DNA of 35,827 bases, taken from NCBI GenBank assembly GCA_033557685.1, contig JAWQRN010000153.1, positions 1-35,827 on the forward strand, read 5' to 3'. Origin of the DNA: Sperchopsis tessellata (Eukaryota; Arthropoda; Insecta; Coleoptera; Hydrophilidae). A program made the translations under genes and the position numbers. Under the pieces are notes generated by a model. The model had not been told where the DNA came from. It worked only from the letters and a program-made list of their open reading frames with translations, and did no database searches. Positions 10,350 to 20,465 of the stretch are shown piece after piece (positions within the stretch are counted from its first letter, which is position 1; every line of letters begins with the position of its first letter).

Positions 10350-10565
10350 TGGAAGCTGCGTATATTTTAAACACCACGCCTACACCCGATTAATGGTTTT
10401 AACATAAATTTCGCATCCCCTCAAACACAACAACTCCTCTAGTATAACACAAGTCCTTCTTTGCCTCATCTTAGAAAGAGTCAACATTATCAAACAACCA
10501 TACATGCAAACTGTCAACAAAGACGGAAATGCATATTTAACTCGAATACGAACTTTTCTCTTTTC
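10350..10565 (+). repeat. Outer left arm of large inverted repeat
   Basis: On the plus strand, blocks CGATTAATGG, ACATAAATTT, AACAC and CAAACTGTCAACAAA occur in the same order and spacing in the reverse complement of 15615-15835. Similarity is roughly two thirds by eye. The arms lie outside the better conserved inner pair, so both pairs may be parts of one arm of about 1.3-1.5 kb whose middle has diverged. Confidence 0.5.
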
Positions 10566-11134
10566 TGCAAAAAAAAGAAACAGTATCAGCTATAATAGAT
10601 TAGACGTATTTTTTCCTTTAAGGGAAAAACACTGCTGGAGGTAGCTAACGTACGGCTTCCTATTAATCTCTTTCACATGTTGAAATGTGTTACTACATTA
10701 AAAACAGATTAGTTAGCACATTTCAGAATAATTCATGACAGGATTTTACAACATAATATTTCATTTTTAATCTGATAACTCGGATGGATTGTGACATTAG
10801 GAAAAGCAACGAAAATTTTGTGCACACCTGTGTGATTATCAAATTACAAAACTCGTATTTCACTATCTGGCATCACATCTCATAGGTTTGCTGATTTTTT
10901 CCTGTGAATAATGTTTTAGCAGTTTAAAAATAAAATATATTCTACCTGTGGTCCGTCTACTTCTTATGTGTGAAATTTTTTTTCTTGTACAATAAAAAAT
11001 GTACCGCCGAATCTCTTTAAATTAGTTTGCAAATTTGGTTACTGAATTAAATATGCTGAGATACTTTAATAATTAAGATTGCATTTTTTAGCACTGGATT
11101 ACTTAGCCCTTTCTATAAGAATTAAAAAAAAGTG
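10566..11134. other. AT-rich sequence between inverted-repeat blocks, no gene
   Basis: No coding signal. If the inverted repeat is continuous, this part should match the reverse complement of 14860-15615, but I could not see a convincing match. Confidence 0.4.
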
Positions 11135-11635
11135 AAATTCAAAAGCTGTAGGGATTCATCCATATACTTTTTTAAATACTACCAAAAAAATAATTGCCTA
11201 CATTGGTCACGTGGTATAAAAATGGTGGTGATTTTTAAGTAGGTCATTCTGTATGTTTTTACATTTTCTTTTCGATCCTGTTTTTCTGATTTCAAATATA
11301 TATGGATTGATAGGTCTAGCTGTAAGAGTTTTTAATATATTGGATATAGAAAATGCTCTAAATATGCCTTTGCTGATGACCTAAAACAACTTTATTTCTT
11401 TATTACCATTGCTGTTGTTTGACATTTGTTAATATTATCATCAAAATGGATTTCATAGAAGTTGAAACGTTTTAAATATTATCCCTTTATTTAAAAAAAC
11501 AATAAAAATAATAAACTTCAAAAACAGAGTATATAGTATACCCAAATCGCACAGCTCTCAATGAAAACATATTTTTGAATACTTATAGAAATTTGAGATA
11601 TACTAACAGTCTTAAAATAAAGATACGTAACATTA
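11135..11635 (+). repeat. Inner left arm of large inverted repeat (about 0.5 kb)
   Basis: This arm pairs with the reverse complement of 14362-14860. Shared blocks in order: AATACTACCAAAAAAA with ATTGCCT, the TTTTTACAT block, TTTCAAATATAT, GGTCTAGCTG / GGGCTAGCTG, TTACCATTG.TGTTGTTTGACA, GAAAACATATTTT.GAATAC, and TATAGAAATTTGAGATATAC with TAACAGTCTT. The match stops abruptly near 11635, just before the transposase stop codon of mariner A. Confidence 0.75.
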
Positions 11636-11663
11636 ATTTTGTAACTGCAGGAAGGTTTATGAA

Positions 11664-12412
11664 CTACAGAAATTGTTCAAAATAGCCACAATAACTTAAT
11701 ACACAAATTTCGTATCTTTTTCTTAAATTTTATAGGCAGTTTGAAACAGCGTGATCTTTGTCCCAGTTTAATTCATAAATGTCTCCCCTAATCTTATTTT
11801 TAATAGTTCTGTTTAAAATTATTATTAACTTTGTCCTTTAAAAATCTCCACACAAATTCATTAAATAGTGTTATATCGGGGCTGTTTGGTGGCAATGAAA
11901 TGGGCCCGCCATTACTAATCCAAACGTCATATACAAAACATTATCTGACGGCGATCCGTCCTATTGCTAAATTATGTGATAAAGCTCCTCAACAGAAAAT
12001 TGCTTATCCAAAAGCTCTCCTACCTCTGGAAGAATTATATATAGATATGTGTCCGGCGTTGTTATAATAAAAAAATATATAGGCTCTACTATTTTATTTA
12101 GGAAAAGACCAAACCAAACATTAATAGATTTTTCCCTGACTTTTTAATTGGAACAACTGTTCCTTTCGTTGATTTTTGTTTTCCCTCGAACGTCTATTTT
12201 TTCTGTTAAAAATCCCTGCTGTGGAAAACGACGATTCATCTCCCTATAGGATGTGTTTGAACAAGTTAGGGTCTTCATTCAGTCATGTTGCCAGCAAAAT
12301 TCCAACCGGTAATAATTTGTTAAGCCTATATTCTTGTTCTTTTAGCCGTTCTTTGAATTCTTGAATAACTTTTTTGAGGTGATTTAAAAATAAAAATATT
12401 GTCGTTTCACAA
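11664..12412 (-). pseudogene. Mariner A: Tc1/mariner-superfamily transposase, C-terminal two thirds
   Basis: Minus-strand frames follow a mariner-type DDD transposase: ERLKEQEYRLNKLLPVGILL (12350-12295), LNEDPNLFKHIL then GDESSFSTAGIFNRKNRR. The first catalytic Asp is at 12238-12240. NVWFGLFLNKIVEPIYFF follows, then LPEVGELLDKQFSVEELYHI, then QxDGSPSDNVLY with the second Asp at 11958-11960. PPNSPDITLFNEFVWRFLKD has the third Asp at 11875-11877. The end reads GYFEQFL-stop near 11664, as in the GxHFExL ends of this family. Between the second and third Asp some residues are lost with a frameshift. The N-terminal helix-turn-helix is missing: sequence beyond 12412 gives way to a plus-strand LINE at about 12445. 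Confidence 0.85.
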
Positions 12413-12444
12413 ATTTTATTAAAAACACATAATATTTGAAAAGG

Positions 12445-13710
12445 CAAGGCTAGACATACTGACCATTACAGAAACGAAGAAGAACGGGAAGGGTATAACG
12501 AGAACGGGATATGGTCACATACTGATATACAGTGGAGTTGTATAGACAAAAGGTTTGAATAGACAATAAAGAGTGGAGGTGCGTAAGTGAAAGAATAATG
12601 ACTGTTAAATTGGATGGACAGTGAAGTTGAAAACAAAGCGAACAAAGATGAACTCTGGTAGAGGGTACAAATGGAATACGATAGTTTAGAAAAACGTATA
12701 CACTTGATGGGTGACTTTATATAAAAGTGGGAAATAGAAACAGGGGACTGGAAGACTGGAGGGGATGCATGGAGAACCGACCAAAAATAGTAACGGGAAT
12801 AGACTCATAGACATTTACATATTAAATAATTTGAGAATTTTAAATACACTCTATGCTCGCAAAGAAATTCACAAATACACTAGAGAAGAAAAGAGCAGAA
12901 ACGAAAAATCGTTGATTGACTATTTCCTAACTGACAAGGAGCAGGGAAAGTAAGTAATGGACATAAGAGTAAGCAGGAGTAGTAAAATTGGAAGTGACCT
13001 CTATCTAGTAACAACAAAAGGAAAAATGAATGAGAAGAAGACAAAAGAAAGATAGAAGACTACTAAGATAAAAACAAAAACATTGAAGTTCAAAGTAGAC
13101 AAATTAAAGGGTATACAGACAAGAGAGAAGTTACAGTGCAATGTAAGAGAAGCAATAAGAAACACTAAACCGGATATGAATAATGTAGAAGAATTATGCA
13201 ACAAAACGTGCATGTGGTACAATCAGAATTGCACAGAATAGAAAATAAACCCACTGGTAAAACGAAGATCTTGGAAACACACTAGAGGTAAACTTCAAGG
13301 AAAATCAAAATTTATTCTACAGAACTCTTAAAACCTGCAATAAAGAAGACCAAAAAATTTTGAGACAGCTAAAGGATAAACAGGGGAGGATAGTAAAGAG
13401 AAATAATGAAATAATGAGGAGATGGAAGGAGCATTTCGAAGAATTATTAGAAGAAAAGCAAAGTACTGAAGAAGACGAAAACTAGAATCTTGAACATAAG
13501 AGCACAACAGTAAACATAGAAGCAGAAATTATCACAGGAGAGGAAATGAATTTAGGACTCAAAAGGATAAGAAATGGTAATGCATCAGGACATGACAATA
13601 TAAAATCAGAGCAGTTAAAGTATATGGGTGAAGAAGGAGATAAATTATTATTAGAGATGCTAAAAAGAATATGGGAATTGGGAAAAATACAAAAAGGCTG
13701 GGAATAAGCA
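12445..13710 (+). pseudogene. LINE 5' half: APE endonuclease and pre-RT region without the reverse transcriptase
   Basis: Plus-strand frames give EKARLDILTITETKKNGKGI (12445-12500, start of an exonuclease-endonuclease-phosphatase domain with the catalytic ETK). A middle part with stops follows, then HGEPTKNSNGNRLIDI (12765-12815) and KYTREEKSRNEKSLIDYFLT (12872-12940), the last third of the endonuclease. Next come the linker (REAIRNTKPDMNNVEELCNKT, about 13150-13210), then FYRTLKTCNKEDQKILRQL and EIMRRWKEHFEELLEE (13310-13460). The RT entry follows: IRNGNASGHDNIKSEQLKYM (13565-13625) and LKRIWELGKIQKGWE to a stop at 13705. The copy then ends, just before the RT catalytic core. LINE copies normally lack the 5' end rather than the 3' end, so a later deletion or rearrangement is implied. 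Related to LINE-A. Confidence 0.87.
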
Positions 13711-13774
13711 GCATATAACCTCGGCACAAAAGAATTCAACTAGGTGACATTAAGTTTGGGCAAGAAAACTAACT

Positions 13775-14285
13775 AACTATAAGAGTATGAAGAGAAGACG
13801 CGTACCTGTTGACCGGATTAGAAGATAGTAATTTAGAGTTGTTATCTCTGAAGAAATCGTCCATCTTAATTATAGAACCGTATTTATTGAAGATGATCAC
13901 GCAGACACTTTTATCTGCTCTGGTAACAAGCAGACCATGAGCCCTGATCCGTTATCTCAAAGACGATACCGTATCAAGCAGCGAAAATGTATTAGAATAA
14001 AAGGCAGACTTCAAGATATTACTACAGATAAGCCTATAATTGTCGGGATTCGGATGGAAATTTACCAATAGCATATTCGATATCAATAGCAAACTTTCCG
14101 TTATAACTTTGAAGAAGGAGAAATTTTGAGACCTAATTCCAATAATGAGAGCTCAGCTTAAGGAAAGCAAACTCCGGATGAATTGAGGACTTTAGGGTGA
14201 AAGTTACGAACGATGGCCTGTCTAGAAAACATTTGGTCAGCAAAATAAATGTTTAAACTGAGGGTGCGGAAAAACTTTTAGTTTT
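13775..14285 (-). pseudogene. Penelope-like element PLE-4, N-terminal part, second family
   Basis: Minus-strand frames read NFHPKVLNSSG then LSLLELGLKISPS (about 14200-14110), FAIDIEYAIGKFPSESRQL (about 14095-14040), and then VTRADKSVCVIIFNKYG, IIKMDDFFRDN, LLSSNPVNRYASS (about 13935-13800). This is the region before and into the first RT motif of a Penelope protein (ADKGN...VIxN...Y..KM..). The same region of PLE-3 reads SADKSNATVKMD, so PLE-4 belongs to a clearly different family. It lacks the palm, nuclease and 3' tail and has two frameshifts. It sits inside the large inverted repeat. Confidence 0.72.
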
Positions 14286-14361
14286 CTTATTTATATGAGT
14301 AAATTATATCATAGTTACCTTCAAAACGAATCAAAATATCAAGATATTCATTCTCGTTTGT

Positions 14362-14860
14362 TCTAGTGCTACATGTTTCTTAAGACTGTTAGTATCTCTC
14401 AAATTTCTATACGTATTCGAAAATATGTTTTCACTTGGAGCGCGACGATTTAGATATAATGCTAAATACTCTCTTTTTGCAGCTTTCTTATTTTTACTGT
14501 TTTTTAAATAAAAGGAAAATATTTCTAACTTTTCGGCTTCTATGTAAACGGTTTTGATGAAATAATACTAACAAATGTCAAACAACAACAATGGTAATTA
14601 AGAAATAATGTTGTCATAGATTATCAGCCAAAGCATTCAGCACTTCAGTAACAAGCTTTAAAATATATGTCAAAAACTGATACAGCTAGCCCTATAAACC
14701 TTTATATATTTGAAATTAGAAAAAATGGGATCTAGGTGAATATGTAAAAATATACAGGCTGTTCCCTTTAAAAAAATCACCACATTTATTATATCATATT
14801 ACATATGCAGGCAATCGTTTTTTTAGTAGTATTTAAGAAAAATATGAATGAAAACCTACA
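14362..14860 (-). repeat. Inner right arm of large inverted repeat
   Basis: Reverse complement of 11135-11635 with many shared blocks (TTTCTATACGTATTCGAAAA, TTTGACA / TGTCAAACAACA, GCTAGCCC, ATATATTTGAAAT). It contains ATACAGGCTGTTCCCTTTAA at about 14752, which resembles the ends of many insect Tc1/mariner elements. A CACCCTGT at about 14930 lies just outside the arm. The direction of original mobility could not be settled. Confidence 0.72.
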
Positions 14861-15614
14861 AATGTTTTGTGTAATATTGTATAGCCATTCTAACAAAATA
14901 GTTAGCGGGGTGGGGGTTAGAATATAGTTAATCACCCTGTGTTTAAGATATTCATTATATATGCGGTGACGTATTATTTCTTCCTTATTTTTATTAAAAT
15001 AGGTATGCTTCTGAATATCAATTTATTAGTATATGACAGTAGCTAAACATCAACTCAAAAAAAATATCTAGTACATTTTTGTATTCAACAAATGCTACTA
15101 ATTTTTATAGAGGGATTCCAAATTAGAAAAATTTTTAAATAGAAGGAGTACTTTAAACTGTTTTAGAAAAAAAGTTGCAGCTATCCTGAGTGATACGATT
15201 TGACTACATGAGAAAATTATCTCAAGAAATTCATGATATTTCATATATTGAGAATTCATTATTAATATTTTGATTATATTACATTTAAAAAGGTTCACTC
15301 GAGACATCTACATGCATCAATCACTTGATTTTACATTAAAACCGTCAACAAATAAATATAGGGTCTCAATTAATTTACATATTTCTGTAAAAACGTGCCA
15401 AAGAACAGATTATAAAGGAATTTTGGCGAAGAAACATTTACAAATTGAAGATACTTAGTGCAAGGATAACATCTGTAAAAATTTAAGTTATTTTTTACAC
15501 ATCATCGTAAAGCTAAAATATGTCTACATAAGTTTTTCAAATAAATAAAGATGACACTATTTAGTAGATAAGAGGATAACTACAGATAAAATTGGTAAGA
15601 ACCTTTCTCAATCA
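14861..15614. other. AT-rich sequence, no gene
   Basis: Two ORFs of 62-69 codons overlap here on opposite strands (15098-15458). They show no recognisable domain and are of chance length for this composition. G-rich TAGCGGGGTGGGGGTTAG at about 14902 is the only compositional outlier. Confidence 0.45.
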
Positions 15615-15835
15615 AGTATTTCAGTGAAATTTTTCCACTGGAAAAGAAAGGTATCGCACCCTATGGGACTATGTCTTTTGTTGACAGTTTGCCAACGTGT
15701 TTATTTGGGATAGCTAGGAGTACGACAAAATAAGGAGAAAGAATCGTGTTTTGCTACGCGCGTATTGTATTTCGAGGTCCTCTAAATTTATGTGGGCCCA
15801 TTAATCGAGCTGTGGGCGTTCTCCGAGGGTGCTAT
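15615..15835 (-). repeat. Outer right arm of large inverted repeat
   Basis: In reverse complement it matches 10350-10565 in order: CGATTAATGG, ACATAAATTT, AACAC, CAAACTGTCAACAAAAGAC and a CTTTTC-rich end. Identity is moderate. It marks the outer limit of the inverted structure on the right. Confidence 0.5.
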
Positions 15836-16421
15836 TGGGTAAATAAATAATCCATGAAAATCTATTAGCATAATGACTCCCCCTCTTTAGGAATTTGAAG
15901 TATTCAAGTAGAGCCCATTTTATCATGTAGGAAGCACTTCAGGCTATATATTTTTAAATGTTACTTCGTTTTTATGGCGAAATATATCTTCTGAAGATAG
16001 AAACCTACTATATTTATAATCGCAGCAGTATGGTTTTGTGAGAAGGAAATATTTACGAAAGGAGTTGTGTTTTATTGAATTTTTACTTTTCAGGAAGATT
16101 TATTGTTGTTCTTTGTATCAATAATTCTTTTAAATGGCCTGTCACAAGACACTGCAATACTAGGGGCGTTAAAAGTTTGGAAACTTTGTTTTTATAAATC
16201 ATAATCAAATGTTATTTTCAAATGGGGCAATTTCTTTGTCATGGAAAGGAGATTTGATTAGTATAATTATAATTTTATTGTTATATTTTTCATAATTTAT
16301 GAAGTTAATTCTAAGGAGTTCTTCCTAACTTGTCAATAGTTGAGTTGTTTTTATGTAACAATGTTTTTTAGCTTTACTATAAAGATTTGTATCACAAAAA
16401 TACAACTATTAGGTGTAATGA
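15836..16421. other. No recognised gene
   Basis: AT-rich sequence with no coding signal or transposon end that I could identify. Confidence 0.5.
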
Positions 16422-16462
<41 letters not shown>

Positions 16463-16477
16463 TATATATATATATAT
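16422..16477. repeat. (AT)n microsatellite at the 3' end of LINE-D
   Basis: Almost pure AT dinucleotide repeat with two TTTA interruptions. On the minus strand it follows the end of LINE-D directly, so it may be that LINE's 3' tail or may have grown from it. Two ORFs through it coding for Ile-Tyr repeats are artefacts. Confidence 0.85.
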
Positions 16478-17105
16478 CTTCTTTCTTCTTCCTATACCAT
16501 ATCCGTTACCGAACGTTGGCCATCATATTGGCCATAATTGTTTTTTGTTGGCAGCGTCGCGGAAGAGGGATGTCGTGGACTTGTTGAACCAGTATCTTAA
16601 ATTCTGCAGCCATGATGTTCTTCTGCGTTCTGGTTCTCTTATTCCCACTATTTTCACTTGCATTATTAGATGCAGGATGTTTTATCGTTCAGGGTGTCGC
16701 ATCACGTGGGCAAAGTATCCAAGTTTTCTAGATTTTATTGGTGTGATTATTTCTGATGTTTTATTCATTCGATGTAAACCATCTTTGTTCCTGATCTTGT
16801 CTACTCAGCTGATACGTAATATTCTTCTGTAGACCCACATCTCGAATGCCTCAAGTTTTCGCAACAATGTATCCGTAAATGTCCAGCTTTCCACCTCATA
16901 CAGTCGTACTGAGAATATATAACATCTCACAAGTCGAACTTGTAGTTTCAAGATGATATTTTTACCTCATAGTACCATCTTTAGTTTGAAGAAGGTGGAT
17001 CTTACCTTCTAAATGCGAATTTTTATTTCTTTGCTCATATCCCAGTTGTTGTTTAGATTAGATCCGAGGTAAGTAATATTGTTTGTTCTCTAGAGTGGTA
17101 CACCG
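16478..17105 (-). pseudogene. LINE-D: C-terminal part of a LINE ORF2, decayed
   Basis: Minus-strand frames read, in order, ITYLGSNLNNNWDMSKEI (about 17080-17030), STFFKLKMVL, LVRCYIFSVRLYEVESWTF (about 16930-16880), KLEAFEMWVYRRILRIS (about 16860-16810), DKIRNKDGLHRMNK, SRKLGYFAHVMRHPER (about 16730-16680), ERRRTSWLQNLRYWFNKSTT (about 16640-16580), LFRDAANKK. This is the thumb and C-terminal part, from YLG to the last arginine-rich block, of the same LINE type as LINE-C. The RT core is absent (5' truncation). Frame damage is light: a few stops and one or two shifts. A plus-strand ORF at 16545-16832 is its antisense. Confidence 0.87.
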
Positions 17106-17555
17106 TATGCTGTAACCGTAACTGTAACTGTAATATACGTCCAAAAGAAGATATTATAAGTGGTTGAATTTCATGATGAAATTTTAACAACTGCATAGCA
17201 TGGTCTATTTTCATATATAGCTGGAATTATTAATAAACACTTCTTGTTTGAATGAGTACTAAATTTAAAAAATGCTTTAAGAAATCAACATATTCATCTA
17301 TTAAATGTAAGAGACGTATCCTCCACGGAGAGGAAACAGGTAAATATTGTGGGTAGTTTTGCAATCTTCGCCAGATATGTCAAAGGTTATTGGCTTCGCT
17401 TGGCTGGACCCATTATGTCCAGAAAATAATCCACAGAGCCGATATTTCAGTTGTAATAAAAAGGATCAACTTCTCCCGTCTTGGACTGGACATTTCCAGT
17501 ATAATGAGCGAGGAATATTGTCATAAAATTACTCGTATCATTTTCGCGCAGGCTT
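17106..17555. other. No recognised gene; lead-in to PLE-3
   Basis: No domain could be assigned. Sequence just before 17560 may be the poorly conserved N-terminal part of PLE-3, but only the part from about 17560 on can be matched. Confidence 0.45.
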
Positions 17556-17559
17556 AAAC

Positions 17560-19150
17560 GACCATTGGAATTTCATTAGCCACCCAAAAGAAGAAGTTTA
17601 ATAGCCTCTCCAAATATTAGTCTAGCTCTAAAAATACCCGTAATTGAATACTTTGGTGATAAACCTGTCATCTCATACCCTCACACCTGAAGAGTCAAAT
17701 GTTCTTTCAAAGGGTCCAAACTTTGCGTTACCACCAAAACGCGTTCCTGTTAAAGATATAATTTCGAATGTGGAAAGTTCCATGCAAAGTTTGCCACAGG
17801 AAATATCGGATAGGATTCGTCATGAAACTGCTTGTGTTTTGGAAAGATCCAATCCACTTTGACCCAATTTGAAAAAGATGAGTTAAAAGTCCTCAGATAA
17901 CTCAAAAGTAATGGGACGATTTTCATCATGTCGGCGGATAAAAGTAACGCTACAGTTAAAATGGATCATCAGATTTTGAATTCCAAAATTTTAGATCTTC
18001 TGCAGGTTACTACATATATACGACTAATGTCCAACCCTACATCAAAAGTAGAGAAATTGGTTGACAAAGTCATAAAGAGATCCATCCTTGATCCATGAGT
18101 GCACAAGAAGTTCCCTTATTTATATGATCTACCTAAGGTACGTAGAGCTTTGATGCCTCTTAGACCGATTGTAAGTGCAATAGGGCTCCCACATATAAAT
18201 TGACCCGATTTCTCACCCCGCTACTTAACAAATTCGTAGGACGATCCAAGTCCTACATACGAAACTCTTTCCATTTTCTAGAACAGATTTGCAGTATGAG
18301 ACTAGCTCTAACAGACTTAATGGTCAACATCGATGTCGAGTCCTTTTCACAAGTATACCTACTGAGAGGGGAAGGTTCATCTCAAGACATAGCGGTGCTG
18401 ACGAAGATTTGTCTAAGTTCCACTAATTTCCAATTTAGGGCCCATTTCTACGAACAAATATCTGGAGCAGCTATGGGTTTCCAGTTCTCCCCTGTCGTTG
18501 GCCATATTTTTATGAAGGCATTTCAGCAATTGATTTTATCGTCCTCGGATTTCACCCTAAATGATGGTTCTTGGATGACCCGATTGTTACAGTGTCGTCG
18601 GAATGAGAGGCACTAGATGCCTTCTTGGATCATATAAACTCGTAATACAATATAAGTTCAAATAGGTCCCTTGTTTATGGTAAGGTCTAAAGCAGAGACA
18701 TTAAGTGTACGATTGCTACTCGTTTAATGGAGCACGAATGCTGTACTCGTCTTGATCATATTGTTCAGTCAGCCGTGGCTGAAAATCGTCATGAAATAGA
18801 TCATACCATTATGTTCCAAGATACTAAAGTCTTAGCTAGAGAGCGTTCTTAGTTTCCCAGAAAATTCCGAGAAGCCAATGAGGTTTATAATCGCCACAAT
18901 ATTATCACTAGGGACGATGGTTTTTAACTATCCATCGCTTGAATGATCCTCTCTCTCATTTCTCTTCTCCTGCACTCGGTAACAATCGTCCGAAGAGAAC
19001 TGCTCCGTACTAGTGCACATTCAATACTCAAGCCCATGCCTATATGAGAATGATCCGGCTTTGAAAATGTCCCTTACAACAGTGAACGAAAAGTTGGCAC
19101 TTATCAGAGCCTCTACACGGTTTCCACCAGGAAACAACATTCATATAGAT
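17560..19150 (+). pseudogene. Penelope-like element PLE-3: most complete copy (RT, GIY-YIG end, 3' tail)
   Basis: Plus-strand frames cover the whole order of the protein. NLSSHTLTPEESNVLSKG and PPKRVPVKDIISNVESS (17665-17795) come first, then GTIFIMSADKSNATVKMD (17912-17965). VHKKFPYLYDLPKVRRALMP (18095-18150), LTRFLTPLLNKFVGRSKS (18200-18255) and LMVNIDVESF (18320) follow. Then AAMGFQFSPVVGHIFM (18468-18516). The catalytic YVDD is reduced to LDD (18571-18579) by a small deletion. EALDAFLDHINS (18604-18640) follows. The thumb, linker and CSCG half of the nuclease are deleted, and the text resumes in TIATRLMEHECCTRL (18707-18755), then ENRHEI, MFQDTKVLARERS. The 3' tail carries a hammerhead-like motif (19060-19099) and ends near 19150. 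Penelope RTs of this type prime at broken DNA using their GIY-YIG nuclease. Confidence 0.9.
19060..19099 (+). ncRNA. Hammerhead-like motif in PLE-3 tail
   Basis: TTTGAAAATGTCCC, loop, GTGAACGAAAAGTTGGC. The GAAA box is kept, stem II (GUCC/GAAC) is imperfect, and the first box is UUGAAAA. Followed by ACTTATCAGAGCCTC and the common 3' end. Confidence 0.42.
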
Positions 19151-20014
19151 TCATCTATTAATTGTACTACATTGTGACATACGTATGATGGCACTATCTT
19201 CATTCCTATTATATGTTGTGCAAGTATTGGTTGAGAATTTTTGGTTAACATGACTACAATATTTTGTAGTTGACCCAGAAAAATGTACCATTTTGTTAGT
19301 TTTTTTTTAATTTTCACTGCGACCAAATGCAGGGATATTATTTTATCACAATGCAGATATATTCATTATATATATAAAGAGTCGTTATCGCAAGGGATTT
19401 TTTCAATTTAACTTCTATTTTATATTCCTTACACAAAAGTGATATTTATATTATAAGAAAAAGGCATAGTTTTAGTTTCTTAGAATTTTACTGTAACAGT
19501 ACGAGAATAATACTAATAAAAAGAACACTCCCGTACTTTTTACTAACTATACATTTCTTAGTTTCATTTTATTGTTTAGAGAATATAATTATCTAAGATG
19601 AATTACGTAAATTGTATAAATAAATAAATATTTTTTTGTTGTCGTTATAGCGTATGCAATTTTCGTCCACTGAGTCCAATGCTTTTTCAGGAAAATCATC
19701 AGTATTCGATTGATGCTGTACTATTTTCTTCTCACTATATATTTATATCGTGTTGTTCCTGTCACTAACTTTTGGATATCTGACGGTCAAATATCATTTT
19801 CAAGGTTACTATAAACTATACCCGCCAACATATTGTAATTATTCGCTGTATGATTGCGTAAAGATCCTCCAGCGGACTAACTTCTTTCGAGACATTTTAA
19901 TGCTGCTATTGGTAATATTTGTTTTTGTACCACAGCTACCACGGATTTTATTCCAATGTTACAAGCAGATAATTTTTCAGGGTGTCTTATTTTCTATGGA
20001 ATTAAACAGCAAAC
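19151..20014. other. No recognised gene
   Basis: AT-rich. A 90-codon plus-strand ORF at 19750-20022 is hydrophobic and enriched in aromatic residues but matches no family that I recognise. Confidence 0.45.
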
Positions 20015-20465
20015 TCCGTTGATAAGAGAGTTAACTAGTTATGGGTTTGTAATCCAATTTTTTTTTTACATTTATATGATTATTTTTATAGATTTTTAAA
20101 AATGGTTTAAATGAACTAATCATCACTTTTTAAAATAATTATATAGAAGTAGAAAATTTGCAATATTTTTAATTTATAATACAAATTTATAGAAGGTTTC
20201 CATGTTAGACTATTTTTACTTTAGTACAATTAACATCATATGACCTTGACGTTGAAGTATATGTATACTGTGTGTAAACAGGTAAACAATAAACTAATTT
20301 AAGATTAAAAGAAAAAAAAAAACACCCCCCGCGTCGCGAGTATACAAATTTTAGAAGAAAAGACTGGCATATTATTTATAAGTTTACAATAAGAATATTA
20401 ATGTTTTCATATTATTGCAAGTACCTTTTGTATCTCACATCTTATCCACTAGATGGAATACCCCA
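20015..20465 (+). repeat. Left arm of second inverted repeat
   Basis: Pairs with the reverse complement of 21455-21870. Shared blocks in order: TAATCCAATTT / GATTCCAATTT, CATCA.A.G..CTTGACG, GTAAACAGGTAAACAATAAA, TATACAAATTTTAGAAGAAA with CTGGCAT, TTTATAAGTTT, AAGAATATTAA, ATTACTGC-like / TATTGCAAGTACCTT, and ATCTTATCCAC. The arm includes A(11)CACCCCCC and GCGTCGCGAGT at about 20310-20340, where the other arm reads TTGGCGAGAGT. Confidence 0.7.

Noticed and set aside
13001..13739. Two minus-strand ORFs of 73-85 codons, hydrophobic
   Set aside because: Antisense to the LINE linker and pre-RT region on the plus strand.
14752..14775. ATACAGGCTGTTCCCTTTAA as a mariner terminal repeat
   Set aside because: It lies inside the inverted-repeat arm, not at its end, and the matching block in the other arm (about 11250) is too diverged to confirm an end.
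16340..16587. Two plus-strand ORFs with long Ile-Tyr repeats
   Set aside because: They are translations of the (AT)n microsatellite and its flanks.
16545..16832. 95-codon plus-strand ORF
   Set aside because: It is the antisense of the LINE-D C-terminal coding region, which has clear family motifs on the minus strand.
19750..20022. 90-codon hydrophobic plus-strand ORF
   Set aside because: No domain, no leader logic, and length within chance for the composition.
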